From Lachnospiraceae bacterium UBA3762 (GTDB lineage: Bacteria > Bacillota > Clostridia > Lachnospirales > Lachnospiraceae): a stretch of DNA of 64,000 nt. Every line of letters starts with the position of its first letter. The stretch's first letter is position 1. The translations under genes and the position numbers were made by a program. The notes under the pieces are model-generated. The model was not told where the DNA came from. It saw only the letters and a program-made list of their open reading frames with translations, and searched no databases. Shown here piece after piece: positions 51,586 to 61,272 of the stretch. The stretch is from contig DFGA01000042.1 of the NCBI GenBank assembly GCA_002371615.1, forward strand, positions 1 to 64,000, in the 5' to 3' direction.

Positions 51586-52790
51586 AAATTGTAGACTGGC
51601 TAAAAGATATACTCGGATTTGGGGAAGATGATTTTGACGATATAGAGATCAACTTCACTTCGGAATCTGCCGAGTCAATAATGGAATCGCTTTCAAAAGC
51701 ATCAAAGAGGAGACGCACGCTGAACATGAACGATAAGGCTCAGCGTGAGCAGTATGTAAGGGAATACTGTGACATGATGGCTGTCGCCTCCAAAGATGTT
51801 GATGCGCAAAAAGTTGAGTACCAGCAGGTTACCCAGCGGATAGCCGACCTTGAAGAATTCGAAAAACTCCCGATGGCCGATAAAGGTCAGGTCAGGATAA
51901 GAGCGAACAAGATAATCAAGATAGAACAGGAGAACAGTAGTTATACACGTCCCGCCAAAAAAATCACGGAAGCCCAGTACAGGGAAATGGAAAGACTTGC
52001 CGACGAGATACCGGGGATTCTCAAAAAGATGAAAGAAGATGAGGAATATCAGTCGGTTGTAAGACGTGATCTTAATCTTCTTGAAGGAGAAAAGGGAGCC
52101 GTTGCCTATCAGCGCAAAGAGGAGAGGTCAAAAGCAAGAACGGCAAAAAATCTCGCATTCATTGCGGTTTTTGGTGCCGTCATGGCTGCGGCCCTTCTGT
52201 TTGTACTAAATCAGGCGATGCATGTTAAGGTTGATATGGGTTATATTATCCTTGCGGGTGTGTTTGCTGTCACACTCACGGCATCTTTTGTGATGTATCA
52301 GAATGCCCAGAGCGGGATATCAAGGTCTAACAGGAAGCTTAACAAAGCTATAAGTGTTCAGAATACGGTTAAGATCAAGTATGTAAACATCACGAATGTT
52401 CTTGACTATAATTACGCCAAGTATGGCGTGATGAACTCATATGAACTTGCATATATTTGGGAAAAGTACAATGAAGAGAAGGATGCAAGGGAGCACGATA
52501 CCGATATTTCTGAGCGTATGGAGGAAGCGCGGTCGGAGCTTTACCAGCTTCTCAAGCATTATCATATAAACGATCCGTCTGTCTGGGTTTATCAGCCCGG
52601 AGCACTTGTGTATGATGATGAGGCAAAGGATATCAGAAAACAGCTTATCATTCAGAGACAACGCCTCAAAAAGGGAATTGATTTTGAAATGTACAATCTC
52701 GAGACAGCCAAAAAAGAGATTGAGGCGCTTATACGTGAGTATCCGAAATATGCAAATGATATAATCGCGGTTGTCGGGGAATATGAATAA
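51582..52790 (+). CDS. Coiled-coil protein with two membrane helices
   Basis: The start is TTG 51582, overlapping the previous stop (TTGA); AGGAG lies about nine bases upstream. 402 residues. Residues 40-180 are a charged coiled coil, two membrane helices lie at about 192-210 and 220-239 (FIAVFGAVMAAALLFVL, YIILAGVFAVTLTASFVMY), and the last 160 residues are again coiled coil. Both long parts face the cytoplasm, so it could anchor the operon's soluble proteins at the membrane. It overlaps the YfhO gene by one base. Confidence 0.7.
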   Translation: MKIVDWLKDILGFGEDDFDDIEINFTSESAESIMESLSKASKRRRTLNMNDKAQREQYVREYCDMMAVASKDVDAQKVEYQQVTQRIADLEEFEKLPMADKGQVRIRANKIIKIEQENSSYTRPAKKITEAQYREMERLADEIPGILKKMKEDEEYQSVVRRDLNLLEGEKGAVAYQRKEERSKARTAKNLAFIAVFGAVMAAALLFVLNQAMHVKVDMGYIILAGVFAVTLTASFVMYQNAQSGISRSNRKLNKAISVQNTVKIKYVNITNVLDYNYAKYGVMNSYELAYIWEKYNEEKDAREHDTDISERMEEARSELYQLLKHYHINDPSVWVYQPGALVYDDEAKDIRKQLIIQRQRLKKGIDFEMYNLETAKKEIEALIREYPKYANDIIAVVGEYE

Positions 52791-55495
52791 TGCTGAAAAA
52801 ACAAACCCGAACAGTTGAATATCTGATTCCGGCATTACTGTGCGGCATAATCTATACTGTAATCCTTGCCATCAACGGATTGTGGCCGTTTGGCAAACAG
52901 ACAATAGATTATTATGATATGGCTCAATGGGCCGATCTTTTCTATTATCACAATTATGATGTACTTCATGGTACCAAATCTTTAATTTACGACTGGTATA
53001 CAAGTCTCGGGCGGGTAATCCCGGGACTTAACGAACCTTCTCTTTTTGATCTTCTTTTTTACTTTGTTCCAAGAGATATGATTCTTGAATGCATGTCATT
53101 ATTGATGCTTGTGAAAATAATGTTTGCAGCTTTTTTTATGGGCATTTTTATTTGCTATGTTAATGAGGACATGCCATATGTATATCGTATGGTTTTAAGC
53201 GCAGGATATGGATTGTGCGGCTTTGTACTCGTGAATTATACAGTTCCGCAGTGGATAGATATGGCTGCGATCGTTCCTCTTGTTTTGATGTACGCTCAAA
53301 AGGCATTAAAAACCGGCCGGTTCATCGGACTTACGGCAACGGTTTTTCTTCTGATGATCGATGATTATTATTTTACGATTCAGACTCTGATCTTTGTGTT
53401 TCTTATCGGCGGAGTCTATATTCTGCTTGGGAGAATGTCCGGGGAGAGCGGAGAAGAACTGTATGTCTCCAAACTTGCAGCCGGGATTATTTTCGGAATA
53501 GGACTGTCATCATTCTCCTGGGTTCCGGATGTCGCCTTTGCACTTTCTTCCGCAAGGTTCGGGAACGGAACGCAAGGTGGGATTATTGACACCTACGTAT
53601 CAATTCTCAATAATATCCAGCCGGCATACCTTTCACGATGGTTTTCGCTTCTAGGGCTTGCATTTCCAACAGCTCTTGCAGGTTTCGGAATAGTTCGAAA
53701 ACTGAAGGGGCGAAAAATCATTCCGGTAGTTTTTGCGCTTGTTTGTATCATCATGGTCACGGCTCAGCTTTTTCTGGAGAGTATACATCTGATATTGCAT
53801 TTTGGTTCATATGTTGATTATCCGGTCAGAAACGGATTCATGATATATTGTGTTATGGCAGGACTGGCAGCAGGACTTTACGACGTGGCAACTGACGAAA
53901 AACAGTATGGAAGAATGGTTACCCCTGTCGGAATTGTGACAGGACTGTTGCTTATATCAGCAGTGGTCTGGGGGTTTCGAAAATGGTATACCGGACAACC
54001 GTATATAAGTGACCATACGGTACTTATTTTAACTATGGCGATTATGCTTGTGCTTTCGGCTGCTCATTTGCTGTTAATCGGATTTAGGAGATGTAGATTA
54101 AGCGAAGTCTGTATTTATCTTTGGATTATGGAAGCGCTCATATTTGGTCAGATAATGATCGGAAAACCTTTATATGATTCCGGATATGGAAATGATCCGG
54201 AGCAGAATGGTGAGTTTATCAGAATAACGGATCAGCTCGTAGAAGGATTTGGTGACAAATTACTTACAGGAGAAGATGCTGCAACCCTTAGAATCAAAAA
54301 TCCCGATACAAGTCTTAATGCAAACTATGGGTCTGTTATGAGGAGGGAAACCTTAAGCGGTTGGAGTAATCTGGCGACACCTGACCTGATTTCGGGAGCC
54401 GTTAGTCTTGGATACAGCAGTCAGTTTACAAGAACGCTTGATTCAGGAGGCACTGTTTTTTCTGATATGCTGCTTCATATTACCGATGTTATCAGTCATG
54501 ATAAACTTGATGATAAGCTTTATGATAAGATCGCTTCGGTAAATGTTGAAATTGATCATATGACCGGTAGGAGATTGGACTACAGTTTGTATAAAAACAG
54601 ATTTGAAATTCCGTTTGTCATGCCGGTTGTTTCCGTACCGGAAAATGATAATAGCGATATTGGGGTAGCCGGAGTTATTAACAGCTATGCCGAATCTATG
54701 GGATATGATGGAGTGATGGCTTCTTCAGTAAGTGAAAAACCGGTGATATCCGAGAGGGCAGGGCACCTTATCAGCGAGTACACAATAGATATCACGGGTA
54801 ATAAAACGTTATACTATGTCGGAAATTGCGTTGACAGCGATTACTATAATACTCATATAACAGTTAATGGTACAAATATAAAAATACCGAGTATAAATGA
54901 AAACGATAACGAACTTTTTCCTGCTCATTTTAATAACAATACGGTTGAGCTCGGATCGTTTTCTGATGAGACGGTATCGGTAAGTATAGACATGGATCAA
55001 ACTGATCCGCAGGAGAAATATGATTATTACATTTTTGAGCTGGACAGGGATGCGTTATCAAAACTGTGCGGCAGTTTACAGAAATCCCGTGTGACCCGTG
55101 GCGGAAACAGCCTTGATATCATAACGTATGATCTGCCAAAGCAGTATTCGGGTATATTGGTTCCGGTATCATATGATTCCGGATGGAGTGCCGAGGTTAA
55201 CGGTAAGAAAGAAGAAGTGCGGAATGTAAACGGATTGTTTATGTATGTGCCTGTGAAAGAAGGAATAAATGAAATCCATATGTCGTATTTTCCGAAGTAC
55301 ATGAAACAGGGAATGGTCATTTCACTTGTTTTTTTGGTGATATTTGTGTATGTGATACAAGTAAAAAGAACGGCTGAATCTAAAACAATACCGATTGATA
55401 AATTTTTCGGAACGGTTTACAGCTTTGCAACAATTGCCATATTGTTATTAATATACATAATTCCAGCAGTATTTGCTGTATATAGGATTATTTGA
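52790..55495 (+). CDS. YfhO-family membrane protein
   Basis: 901 residues. The start overlaps the previous stop (TAATG). An N-terminal membrane helix with LWPFGKQTIDYYDMAQWADLF, about a dozen further helices through residue 500, then a 330-residue soluble domain (YDSGWSAEVNGKKEEVRNVNGLFMYVPV) and C-terminal helices give the YfhO plan. YfhO proteins glycosylate lipoteichoic acid or related polymers using polyprenyl sugars. Being in the DUF5717 operon suggests the operon serves envelope biogenesis, though it may be only a downstream neighbour. Confidence 0.85.
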   Translation: MLKKQTRTVEYLIPALLCGIIYTVILAINGLWPFGKQTIDYYDMAQWADLFYYHNYDVLHGTKSLIYDWYTSLGRVIPGLNEPSLFDLLFYFVPRDMILECMSLLMLVKIMFAAFFMGIFICYVNEDMPYVYRMVLSAGYGLCGFVLVNYTVPQWIDMAAIVPLVLMYAQKALKTGRFIGLTATVFLLMIDDYYFTIQTLIFVFLIGGVYILLGRMSGESGEELYVSKLAAGIIFGIGLSSFSWVPDVAFALSSARFGNGTQGGIIDTYVSILNNIQPAYLSRWFSLLGLAFPTALAGFGIVRKLKGRKIIPVVFALVCIIMVTAQLFLESIHLILHFGSYVDYPVRNGFMIYCVMAGLAAGLYDVATDEKQYGRMVTPVGIVTGLLLISAVVWGFRKWYTGQPYISDHTVLILTMAIMLVLSAAHLLLIGFRRCRLSEVCIYLWIMEALIFGQIMIGKPLYDSGYGNDPEQNGEFIRITDQLVEGFGDKLLTGEDAATLRIKNPDTSLNANYGSVMRRETLSGWSNLATPDLISGAVSLGYSSQFTRTLDSGGTVFSDMLLHITDVISHDKLDDKLYDKIASVNVEIDHMTGRRLDYSLYKNRFEIPFVMPVVSVPENDNSDIGVAGVINSYAESMGYDGVMASSVSEKPVISERAGHLISEYTIDITGNKTLYYVGNCVDSDYYNTHITVNGTNIKIPSINENDNELFPAHFNNNTVELGSFSDETVSVSIDMDQTDPQEKYDYYIFELDRDALSKLCGSLQKSRVTRGGNSLDIITYDLPKQYSGILVPVSYDSGWSAEVNGKKEEVRNVNGLFMYVPVKEGINEIHMSYFPKYMKQGMVISLVFLVIFVYVIQVKRTAESKTIPIDKFFGTVYSFATIAILLLIYIIPAVFAVYRII

Positions 55496-55520
55496 ATGTA
55501 TTATATCAAAGGGATGAATT

Positions 55521-57209
55521 ATGAAAAGAATAAGAGAAATCTTTGAGTCAAGAATTGGTTTTTCTGTTTTGACAAATATGCTTGTTATGGTCGTATCATT
55601 GCTACTGTTCAGACCATTTTGGGAAGAAGCGGATGATATAAATATGGCATTTTTGGCAGAAGGTGCATATGGGTATAATGAACCTCATCTTTTATATTTT
55701 AATTATTTATATGGAAAGATGCTTTGCTTTTTTCAAAGTATACTACCGGTAATAAGGTGGCACGCGGTCATCATGTATGCTTTCGTCTTTGTGCTGTCGA
55801 CAACTTTTGTATATATGATAGCCAAAGATATGCGTGGGAAAATTATCTCAACGATCTTTTTATTGGGCTCATTCTATGAAATATATATATCTTTTCAATT
55901 TTCCAAGGTTGCTACTTTTGTCGGAATGATCTCATATATGATAATGTTCGAACTGATCCTGAGAGATTCTACATTCTCAAAACTCCGGTTTGTTGGAATT
56001 ATAGCCTTTCTGGGTGTAACGTATTCTCATTTGTTAAGGTGGGAGTCGTTCGGATTAGCAACTATAGTGGCAGGAACATATGGAATATGTCTGGTGGTTC
56101 AGCTGATTCTAAAAAAGGAATTTCTGAAAAAAATAAAATCATTTTGTCTGTTTTTCATTCCGGTTTTTGCGGTATTTGCTGTATGTTTTGTAATTAATAT
56201 ATGGGCGTACGAAGGTGGAGAGTGGAAAGAGTATAGGCAGTATTTTAATTCCATATCTAAAATTGTTGACTATCATTACAATGCACTGTTATATGATCTC
56301 CATGGGAACGAGCTTGAGAAAATCGGAATAACAGAGAATGATGCGAATATGCTTATTACATACGAATCTGTGGGTGATGTACTTCCGGAAGAATTGATGG
56401 AATCCGTTTGCAACCTGGATAATAAAGGTGTAAATATCGTTAATACGGATTTCATTAAAGCATGGATTGCCAATATTCATGGTGAAATATTCACATTCAA
56501 TACTCTTGCTTTAGCAATGGTTATGCTCATTGGAGTACTGGTTATAGCCATTTTTCGGGAGCAGGACAGAAATATGCATGCTGCCGATCTGCTAATACAG
56601 ATTCTTATAGCATTTGTAGTGCTGTTCTATTATCAGTACAGCAGCAGATGGAGCCATAGGGTTGTTTATTCACTTATGCTGGCGCAGTTTGTTCTCCTTG
56701 TTTATGTATGTTATGGTTTGGAAAAACCGGTATTAAATGATTATTTGGCTGGTGCTGTTATATCGTTGCTGCTTTTTGTCTGTATAGGTTCAAGGTTAAC
56801 CAATGAGTTTGCATTTCGTGATTTTGAGAGAAATTCATATGATTACAAAGCGATAATTGATTACATGAAAGGCAATAAAGACAGGCTGTTTATCGGCGAC
56901 GTTTTTACCATGATTGATTACGATAAATACAACATCTTTCTGGCAGCCGACAGGGGACAGTTTGATAATTATATTTCTGCTGATGCGGTTTTTTTGTCCA
57001 ATTCACCTATAGAAAAGATGATTGCCGGTAAATATGGATACAAAGGGCCATTTGATGCATTGAGAGCACGAGATGACAGAGTAATTCTGATTGACAGTTT
57101 AAGTCCGGAATCAGAGCTGGTTTACTGCAATGAACATGGCGATGGTGGTGAATATAGACTTATCCGGCTGGAAACGGCGGGAGATATTGATTTGTATTCG
57201 ATTCGCTAG
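55521..57209 (+). CDS. GT-C-like polytopic membrane protein
   Basis: 562 residues, about eleven membrane helices, then a soluble C-terminal segment of about 120 residues. RPFWEEADDINMAFLAEGAYG supplies an acidic first-loop motif like that of GT-C glycosyltransferases. No closer family is recognised. It follows the YfhO gene by 25 bases (AAAGGGATGAATT site), so it likely acts in the same glycan pathway. It has the AT-rich composition of the other GT-C gene at 36121. Confidence 0.6.
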   Translation: MKRIREIFESRIGFSVLTNMLVMVVSLLLFRPFWEEADDINMAFLAEGAYGYNEPHLLYFNYLYGKMLCFFQSILPVIRWHAVIMYAFVFVLSTTFVYMIAKDMRGKIISTIFLLGSFYEIYISFQFSKVATFVGMISYMIMFELILRDSTFSKLRFVGIIAFLGVTYSHLLRWESFGLATIVAGTYGICLVVQLILKKEFLKKIKSFCLFFIPVFAVFAVCFVINIWAYEGGEWKEYRQYFNSISKIVDYHYNALLYDLHGNELEKIGITENDANMLITYESVGDVLPEELMESVCNLDNKGVNIVNTDFIKAWIANIHGEIFTFNTLALAMVMLIGVLVIAIFREQDRNMHAADLLIQILIAFVVLFYYQYSSRWSHRVVYSLMLAQFVLLVYVCYGLEKPVLNDYLAGAVISLLLFVCIGSRLTNEFAFRDFERNSYDYKAIIDYMKGNKDRLFIGDVFTMIDYDKYNIFLAADRGQFDNYISADAVFLSNSPIEKMIAGKYGYKGPFDALRARDDRVILIDSLSPESELVYCNEHGDGGEYRLIRLETAGDIDLYSIR

Positions 57210-57232
57210 TCTCGGGTAGTTACTGCATTTAA

Positions 57233-57577
57233 TCAAAGACTTGCCGAAAAATCATCCAGCATCTGTTTGACACTTGGAGAGATTGATACAAACTCGCAAC
57301 CGTAGCGGTAGTTTTCTTTGTCAATGGCGGCACTTCTGATAACGCGAACATCAGTGATTATTTGAGGAAACTCAGGAGACAACTCAATGTTTGCAATAAA
57401 ATAGTAACCGACTGGAAGAATGCATTGTGATACAAATCCAATACCTTTAGATGAAATGTCGATTACTTCAACATCAAGATCCAGATCCATGATTGTATTT
57501 GTGTTTTCTTTATATAAGTTTGAAACGGATAATTTGATCCCAATCGGAACCCGTTTGTCCTGTCTTTTTTCTTCCAT
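57233..57577 (-). CDS. PilZ-domain protein (c-di-GMP receptor)
   Basis: ATG 57577 has AAAGGAG before it; 114 residues. EEKRQDKRVPIGIKLSV carries the RxxxR motif and DISSKGIGF the (D/N)xSxxG motif that together bind cyclic di-GMP. The rest is the PilZ beta-barrel and a short helix. It is soluble and single-domain, so it must act on a partner. The neighbours are envelope-glycan genes, which fits c-di-GMP control of polysaccharide synthesis, but this is only context. Confidence 0.88.
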   Translation of the reverse strand: MEEKRQDKRVPIGIKLSVSNLYKENTNTIMDLDLDVEVIDISSKGIGFVSQCILPVGYYFIANIELSPEFPQIITDVRVIRSAAIDKENYRYGCEFVSISPSVKQMLDDFSASL

Positions 57578-57676
57578 AACAACTCCTTTGTGAAAAACAA
57601 CCCTTGAATAATCTACCATATTTTCATATTATGAACAAGTCAAACCCGGATGGTCATTTTACAGTGAGGAAATACA

Positions 57677-58282
57677 ATGATAACAACAATAATATTTGAT
57701 ATGGGGAATGTCCTTATAGATTTCAGATGGAAAGCCTTGTTTCATGAGATGGGTCTTGAAGGCGAGAAGTTTAATCGAATGGCAGCCGCGACGGTTCTGG
57801 ATCCGGTATGGAATGAGTTTGACCGTGGAATATGGACTGACAAGATGATGGAGGATGCTTTTATCAAAAATGCTCCGGAACTTGAAAAAGAAATACGTCT
57901 TATGATGTCGGATTATTTTCCGGGATTGTTAAGAAAATTTGACTATACCGATGGATGGCTGGATTCATTAAAAGCAAAAGGTTATAAACTGTATATTCTA
58001 TCCAATTTTTCCGGGAAAGCATTCAGAGACTGCGCTCCTGAACTTGATTATGTTTCAAAGGCTGATGGGGCGGTTATTTCTTACAAAGTGAATATGATAA
58101 AACCTGATCCGGGAATATACAGGTATCTTCTTGATACATATGATATCAATCCTGAGGAAGCGGTATTTATTGACGATAATGCAGACAATATTGCCGCAGC
58201 AGGCAAATTCGGGATCAAAACCATACTTTTTACCGATAAAGAATCTGCTGACAGTGAACTTGCTAAAATGGGAGTAAAATGA
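57677..58282 (+). CDS. HAD-superfamily phosphatase (YihX-like)
   Basis: 201 residues. Motif I is IIFDMGNVLIDF (nucleophile Asp, and no second Asp, as in the YihX group), motif II LSNFSGKAF, motif III KPDPGIY, motif IV VFIDDNADNI. YihX-type enzymes remove phosphate from sugar 1-phosphates. It shares a four-base overlap (ATGA) with the VanZ gene, so both are coexpressed. The substrate is unknown. Confidence 0.9.
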   Translation: MITTIIFDMGNVLIDFRWKALFHEMGLEGEKFNRMAAATVLDPVWNEFDRGIWTDKMMEDAFIKNAPELEKEIRLMMSDYFPGLLRKFDYTDGWLDSLKAKGYKLYILSNFSGKAFRDCAPELDYVSKADGAVISYKVNMIKPDPGIYRYLLDTYDINPEEAVFIDDNADNIAAAGKFGIKTILFTDKESADSELAKMGVK

Positions 58283-58836
58283 GTAAAGCGGAAAAAACCA
58301 TGGATGCTTACAGGAGATTTGCCCGCAGGCATCCGTTGCGGTTTATAGGGATAAGCATAATACTTGTAATTCTGTGGATATCTGTTATTATGTTTTTCTC
58401 GGATGAAAACGCAGATCAATCCGGATATCGTTCAGCAAGTGTCCTTGTGGGAATAATAAATGCGGTTGCCCCCGATGCTAATGTTACAATGGAGAACTAT
58501 GAGCAGATTCCTGCGCTTGAGAACAGTGAGAGGGTGGTACGGAAACTTGCACATATGACCGAATATGGGATACTGACAGCACTTGTATGGTCTTTGTGTT
58601 TTGGATTCAGAGATATTCCCAGAAATTATTCATATTTAATTCCGGTACTGGTGACATTCTGTGTGGGAATAACAGACGAGGCAAACCAGACAACAGTTGA
58701 TGGCCGGTATGGATCATGGTTTGATGTTTGCGTTGATACATCAGCTGCTGTAATTACTGTTGCAATTGCCCGCTATCTGACAAACCGTTATCGTCAGAAG
58801 AAGAGGGAGAAGAAGAATAGTAGTCTTTCCGTTTAG
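58279..58836 (+). CDS. VanZ-family membrane protein
   Basis: 185 residues with four membrane helices. ENSERVVRKLAHMTEYGILTALVW and GITDEANQTTVDGRYGSWFDVCVDTS are the VanZ motifs (Lys-x-x-His and Asp/Glu-rich DE, D). VanZ-like proteins affect glycopeptide resistance and cell-wall lipid trafficking. The gene overlaps the HAD gene at its start and a small membrane-protein gene on the other strand at its end (83 bases). Confidence 0.9.
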   Translation: MSKAEKTMDAYRRFARRHPLRFIGISIILVILWISVIMFFSDENADQSGYRSASVLVGIINAVAPDANVTMENYEQIPALENSERVVRKLAHMTEYGILTALVWSLCFGFRDIPRNYSYLIPVLVTFCVGITDEANQTTVDGRYGSWFDVCVDTSAAVITVAIARYLTNRYRQKKREKKNSSLSV

Positions 58837-59032
58837 AACGGTTCATGGCATATTTATGAAGACATATGTATATGTATGCTATAACCGGAATAAAAATCGT
58901 ACAGGCGATGCAGCCTTTAAACAGGAGCATTGTCTGCGAGTTGTCCATAATAGCCATTATAAATGTTATAATATACATGCCGGCGAGAATGACGGCACAT
59001 ATGATAGCGAGTATCTGTTTTATTTTCTTCAT
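58754..59032 (-). CDS. Small two-helix membrane protein
   Basis: From ATG 59032, 92 residues: two membrane helices (about 5-27 and 38-58) separated by MDNSQTMLLFKGC, then a basic and Ser-rich tail. I recognise similar 70-90 residue proteins in Lachnospiraceae, but with no known function. It overlaps the VanZ 3' end and lies just upstream of the aminotransferase gene in divergent orientation. Confidence 0.55.
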   Translation of the reverse strand: MKKIKQILAIICAVILAGMYIITFIMAIMDNSQTMLLFKGCIACTIFIPVIAYIYICLHKYAMNRSKRKDYYSSSPSSSDDNGLSDSGQLQQ

Positions 59033-59051
59033 AATCAGATTATAACAGACT

Positions 59052-59080
59052 TTTACAATAATATGGAGATATGTTAGTAT
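59052..59080 (+). promoter_or_regulatory. Promoter giving a leaderless aminotransferase mRNA
   Basis: TTTACA (59052-59057), 17-base spacer, TAGTAT (59075-59080), then TTTGCT and the ATG at 59087. The usual start, seven bases after the -10, is the A of the ATG. No Shine-Dalgarno sequence is possible. Confidence 0.55.
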
Positions 59081-59086
59081 TTTGCT

Positions 59087-60226
59087 ATGATACACTTTAA
59101 TGTTCCTCCTTTTTTCGGAGATGAATTTGAATATATGAAGAAAGCCGTAGATAATCACAAGATATGCGGAGATGGTGAATTTACGGATAAATGCAACAAG
59201 TGGTTCGAGAACAGCCTTAAAGCCAAGAAAGTTCTTCTTACTACAAGTGGAAGCGCTGCACTTGAAATGGCTGCGCTTTTATGCGGCCTTCAGGATGGAG
59301 ACGAAGTAATACTGCCGAGTTATACTTTTTCTTCCACAGCTAATGCTTTTGTTCTTGCGGGGGCAAGACTGGTGTTTGTTGATGTTAGACCGGACACCAT
59401 GAATATTGATGAGAACAAGATTGAGCAGGCGATTACCGATAAAACAAAGGTCATTGTTGCTGTTCATTATGCAGGCGTTGCATGCGAGATGGATAGAATA
59501 ATGGATATTGCATCCAGACATAATCTAAAGGTTGTAGAGGATGCTGCCCAGGCAGTTACAAGCATGTATAAAGGGAGATTTTTGGGCACTATAGGTGATT
59601 TTGGCTGCCTGTCTTTCCATGAAACGAAGAATTTTTCCATGGGTGAGGGCGGTGCAATAATCATTAATGATGAAAGCTACAATTTAAAGGCAGAAATCAT
59701 ACGTGAAAAAGGTACAAACCGCTCACAGTTTTATAGGGGTCAGGTGGCTAAATATAATTGGATGGATTACGGTAGCAGTTATCTGCCAAGTGATCTAAAT
59801 GCCGCTTATTTATGGGGACAACTGCAGCATGCTGATGAGATGCAGGAAAACAGGATGTCAAGTTGGGAAAGATATCTTAAGGCATTTAAGAGTTTGGAAA
59901 AAGCCGGGATAATTGAACTACCTTTCATACCTGAAGAGTGTGTTCATAATGCGCATATGTTCTATATCAAATGTAAGGATATTGACACGCGCACCCGTTA
60001 TATCAATTTCATGCGGGAAAATGACATATTGTGCGTATTTCATTATGTACCGTTACATAGTGCTCCGGCCGGAGTGAAATATGGCAGATTTGACGGAACA
60101 GATGAGTATACAACAAAAGAAAGCGACAGGCTTGTGCGTCTGCCGCTCTACTATAAACTTAAAGAAGAAGATCAGAATAAAGTAATTGATAAGACACTTG
60201 AATTTTTTGGATTACGTAACGCTTAG
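59087..60226 (+). CDS. rffA: dTDP-4-amino-4,6-dideoxygalactose transaminase
   Basis: 379 residues with the family start MIHFNVPPFFGDEFEYMKKAV. The PLP-binding lysine is in SFHETKNFSMGEGG; VEDAAQAV and LTTSGSAALEMAALL are further motifs. It makes the amino sugar used in enterobacterial common antigen-like or other surface glycans, from dTDP-4-keto-6-deoxyglucose. The other genes of that sugar are not in the window. It is transcribed from a leaderless promoter and overlaps the family 2 glycosyltransferase gene tail-to-tail by four bases. Confidence 0.92.
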   Translation: MIHFNVPPFFGDEFEYMKKAVDNHKICGDGEFTDKCNKWFENSLKAKKVLLTTSGSAALEMAALLCGLQDGDEVILPSYTFSSTANAFVLAGARLVFVDVRPDTMNIDENKIEQAITDKTKVIVAVHYAGVACEMDRIMDIASRHNLKVVEDAAQAVTSMYKGRFLGTIGDFGCLSFHETKNFSMGEGGAIIINDESYNLKAEIIREKGTNRSQFYRGQVAKYNWMDYGSSYLPSDLNAAYLWGQLQHADEMQENRMSSWERYLKAFKSLEKAGIIELPFIPEECVHNAHMFYIKCKDIDTRTRYINFMRENDILCVFHYVPLHSAPAGVKYGRFDGTDEYTTKESDRLVRLPLYYKLKEEDQNKVIDKTLEFFGLRNA

Positions 60227-61143
60227 CAATTGATTTTTTCCTGTATTGCATATAGGGGTCTGTCTTTGCTCATATCAAAAACGCTACCGAGGTAAACACC
60301 CATCAGTCCGAGCGTTGAGAGAATCAATCCTCCAAAAAAGAATATAGCTGCAGCCATTGTTGTCCATCCGACCGGGTTGGCATTATATACAAAATACTGT
60401 ATAAATGCGTAAATAATGTATATGATGGAGAAAACAGCCGATATTGCGCCTATCCAAATCGAAACATAGAGCGGACGGTTTGAATATGTTGTTATTATTC
60501 CGACAGCGGTTTTCCATTTTTTGATAAATGTGAAAGATGATTTTCCTTCATAACGTCGTTTCTGCTCATATTCGACAAATGTATGTTTAAAACCAAGCCA
60601 CATTAAGAACACCCCGAAATCTCTTCCGCGGTCTTTGGACTGACGATAGTAATCGGCAGCTCGTTTGCTGGCAATAAGATATGTTGCCAGATCATAATCG
60701 AATTCGACGCCGGACAGCCAGCACAAAATGTTGTGATACCATTTTGCAAACAACTTTACAAGGAATGATTCTTTTCTCTGGCGACGCCTGACAAAGACTA
60801 CATCGTAACCTTCCAGAGCCTTATTGTAAAGATCCGGAATATGTTCAGGAGAGTCCTGAAGGTCACAATCCATTGTGATGATCCAGTCACCGGAGGCTTC
60901 TCTGACTCCGGCTGTAACCGCACATCCCTGGCCGAAGTTTTTGGTGAAGTGGATTGCCTTTACATGGGTATCTGTCCGGGCCAGTTTTTCAACCTCCTCC
61001 CATGAATGCATTTTATCGCAATCATCCACCATAACGATCTCATATGAAACGTTCATTTTTGTTAGTACAGTCGTTAGTCTGTCGTGTAGCGGTACAAGAG
61101 CAGTTGGACAGCCATATACGGGTATAACAACGGAAATATCCAT
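60223..61143 (-). CDS. Family 2 glycosyltransferase with C-terminal membrane helices
   Basis: 306 residues. DISVVIPVYGCPTALVPLHDRL, VDDCDKMHSW, TMDCDLQDSPEHIPDLY (DxD with the next D) and RKESFLVKLFAKWYHNIL identify a dolichol-phosphate mannose synthase/ArnC-type enzyme. Two membrane helices lie at about 230-250 and 265-290. It adds a sugar to polyprenyl phosphate, the donor used by GT-C proteins such as those encoded at 36121, 52790 and 55521. AAAGGCGAAAATA precedes the ATG. Confidence 0.92.
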   Translation of the reverse strand: MDISVVIPVYGCPTALVPLHDRLTTVLTKMNVSYEIVMVDDCDKMHSWEEVEKLARTDTHVKAIHFTKNFGQGCAVTAGVREASGDWIITMDCDLQDSPEHIPDLYNKALEGYDVVFVRRRQRKESFLVKLFAKWYHNILCWLSGVEFDYDLATYLIASKRAADYYRQSKDRGRDFGVFLMWLGFKHTFVEYEQKRRYEGKSSFTFIKKWKTAVGIITTYSNRPLYVSIWIGAISAVFSIIYIIYAFIQYFVYNANPVGWTTMAAAIFFFGGLILSTLGLMGVYLGSVFDMSKDRPLYAIQEKINC

Positions 61144-61272
61144 TATTTTCGCCTTTCGTGATTTCTTTACTATGGGTTATTCTATCAAAATTCCGGTGTG
61201 TCAACAAGGCATATATTTGTGTTGAATTTGATACATTTTAGAATTATTATATATATACGTGGGAGCAAAAGC

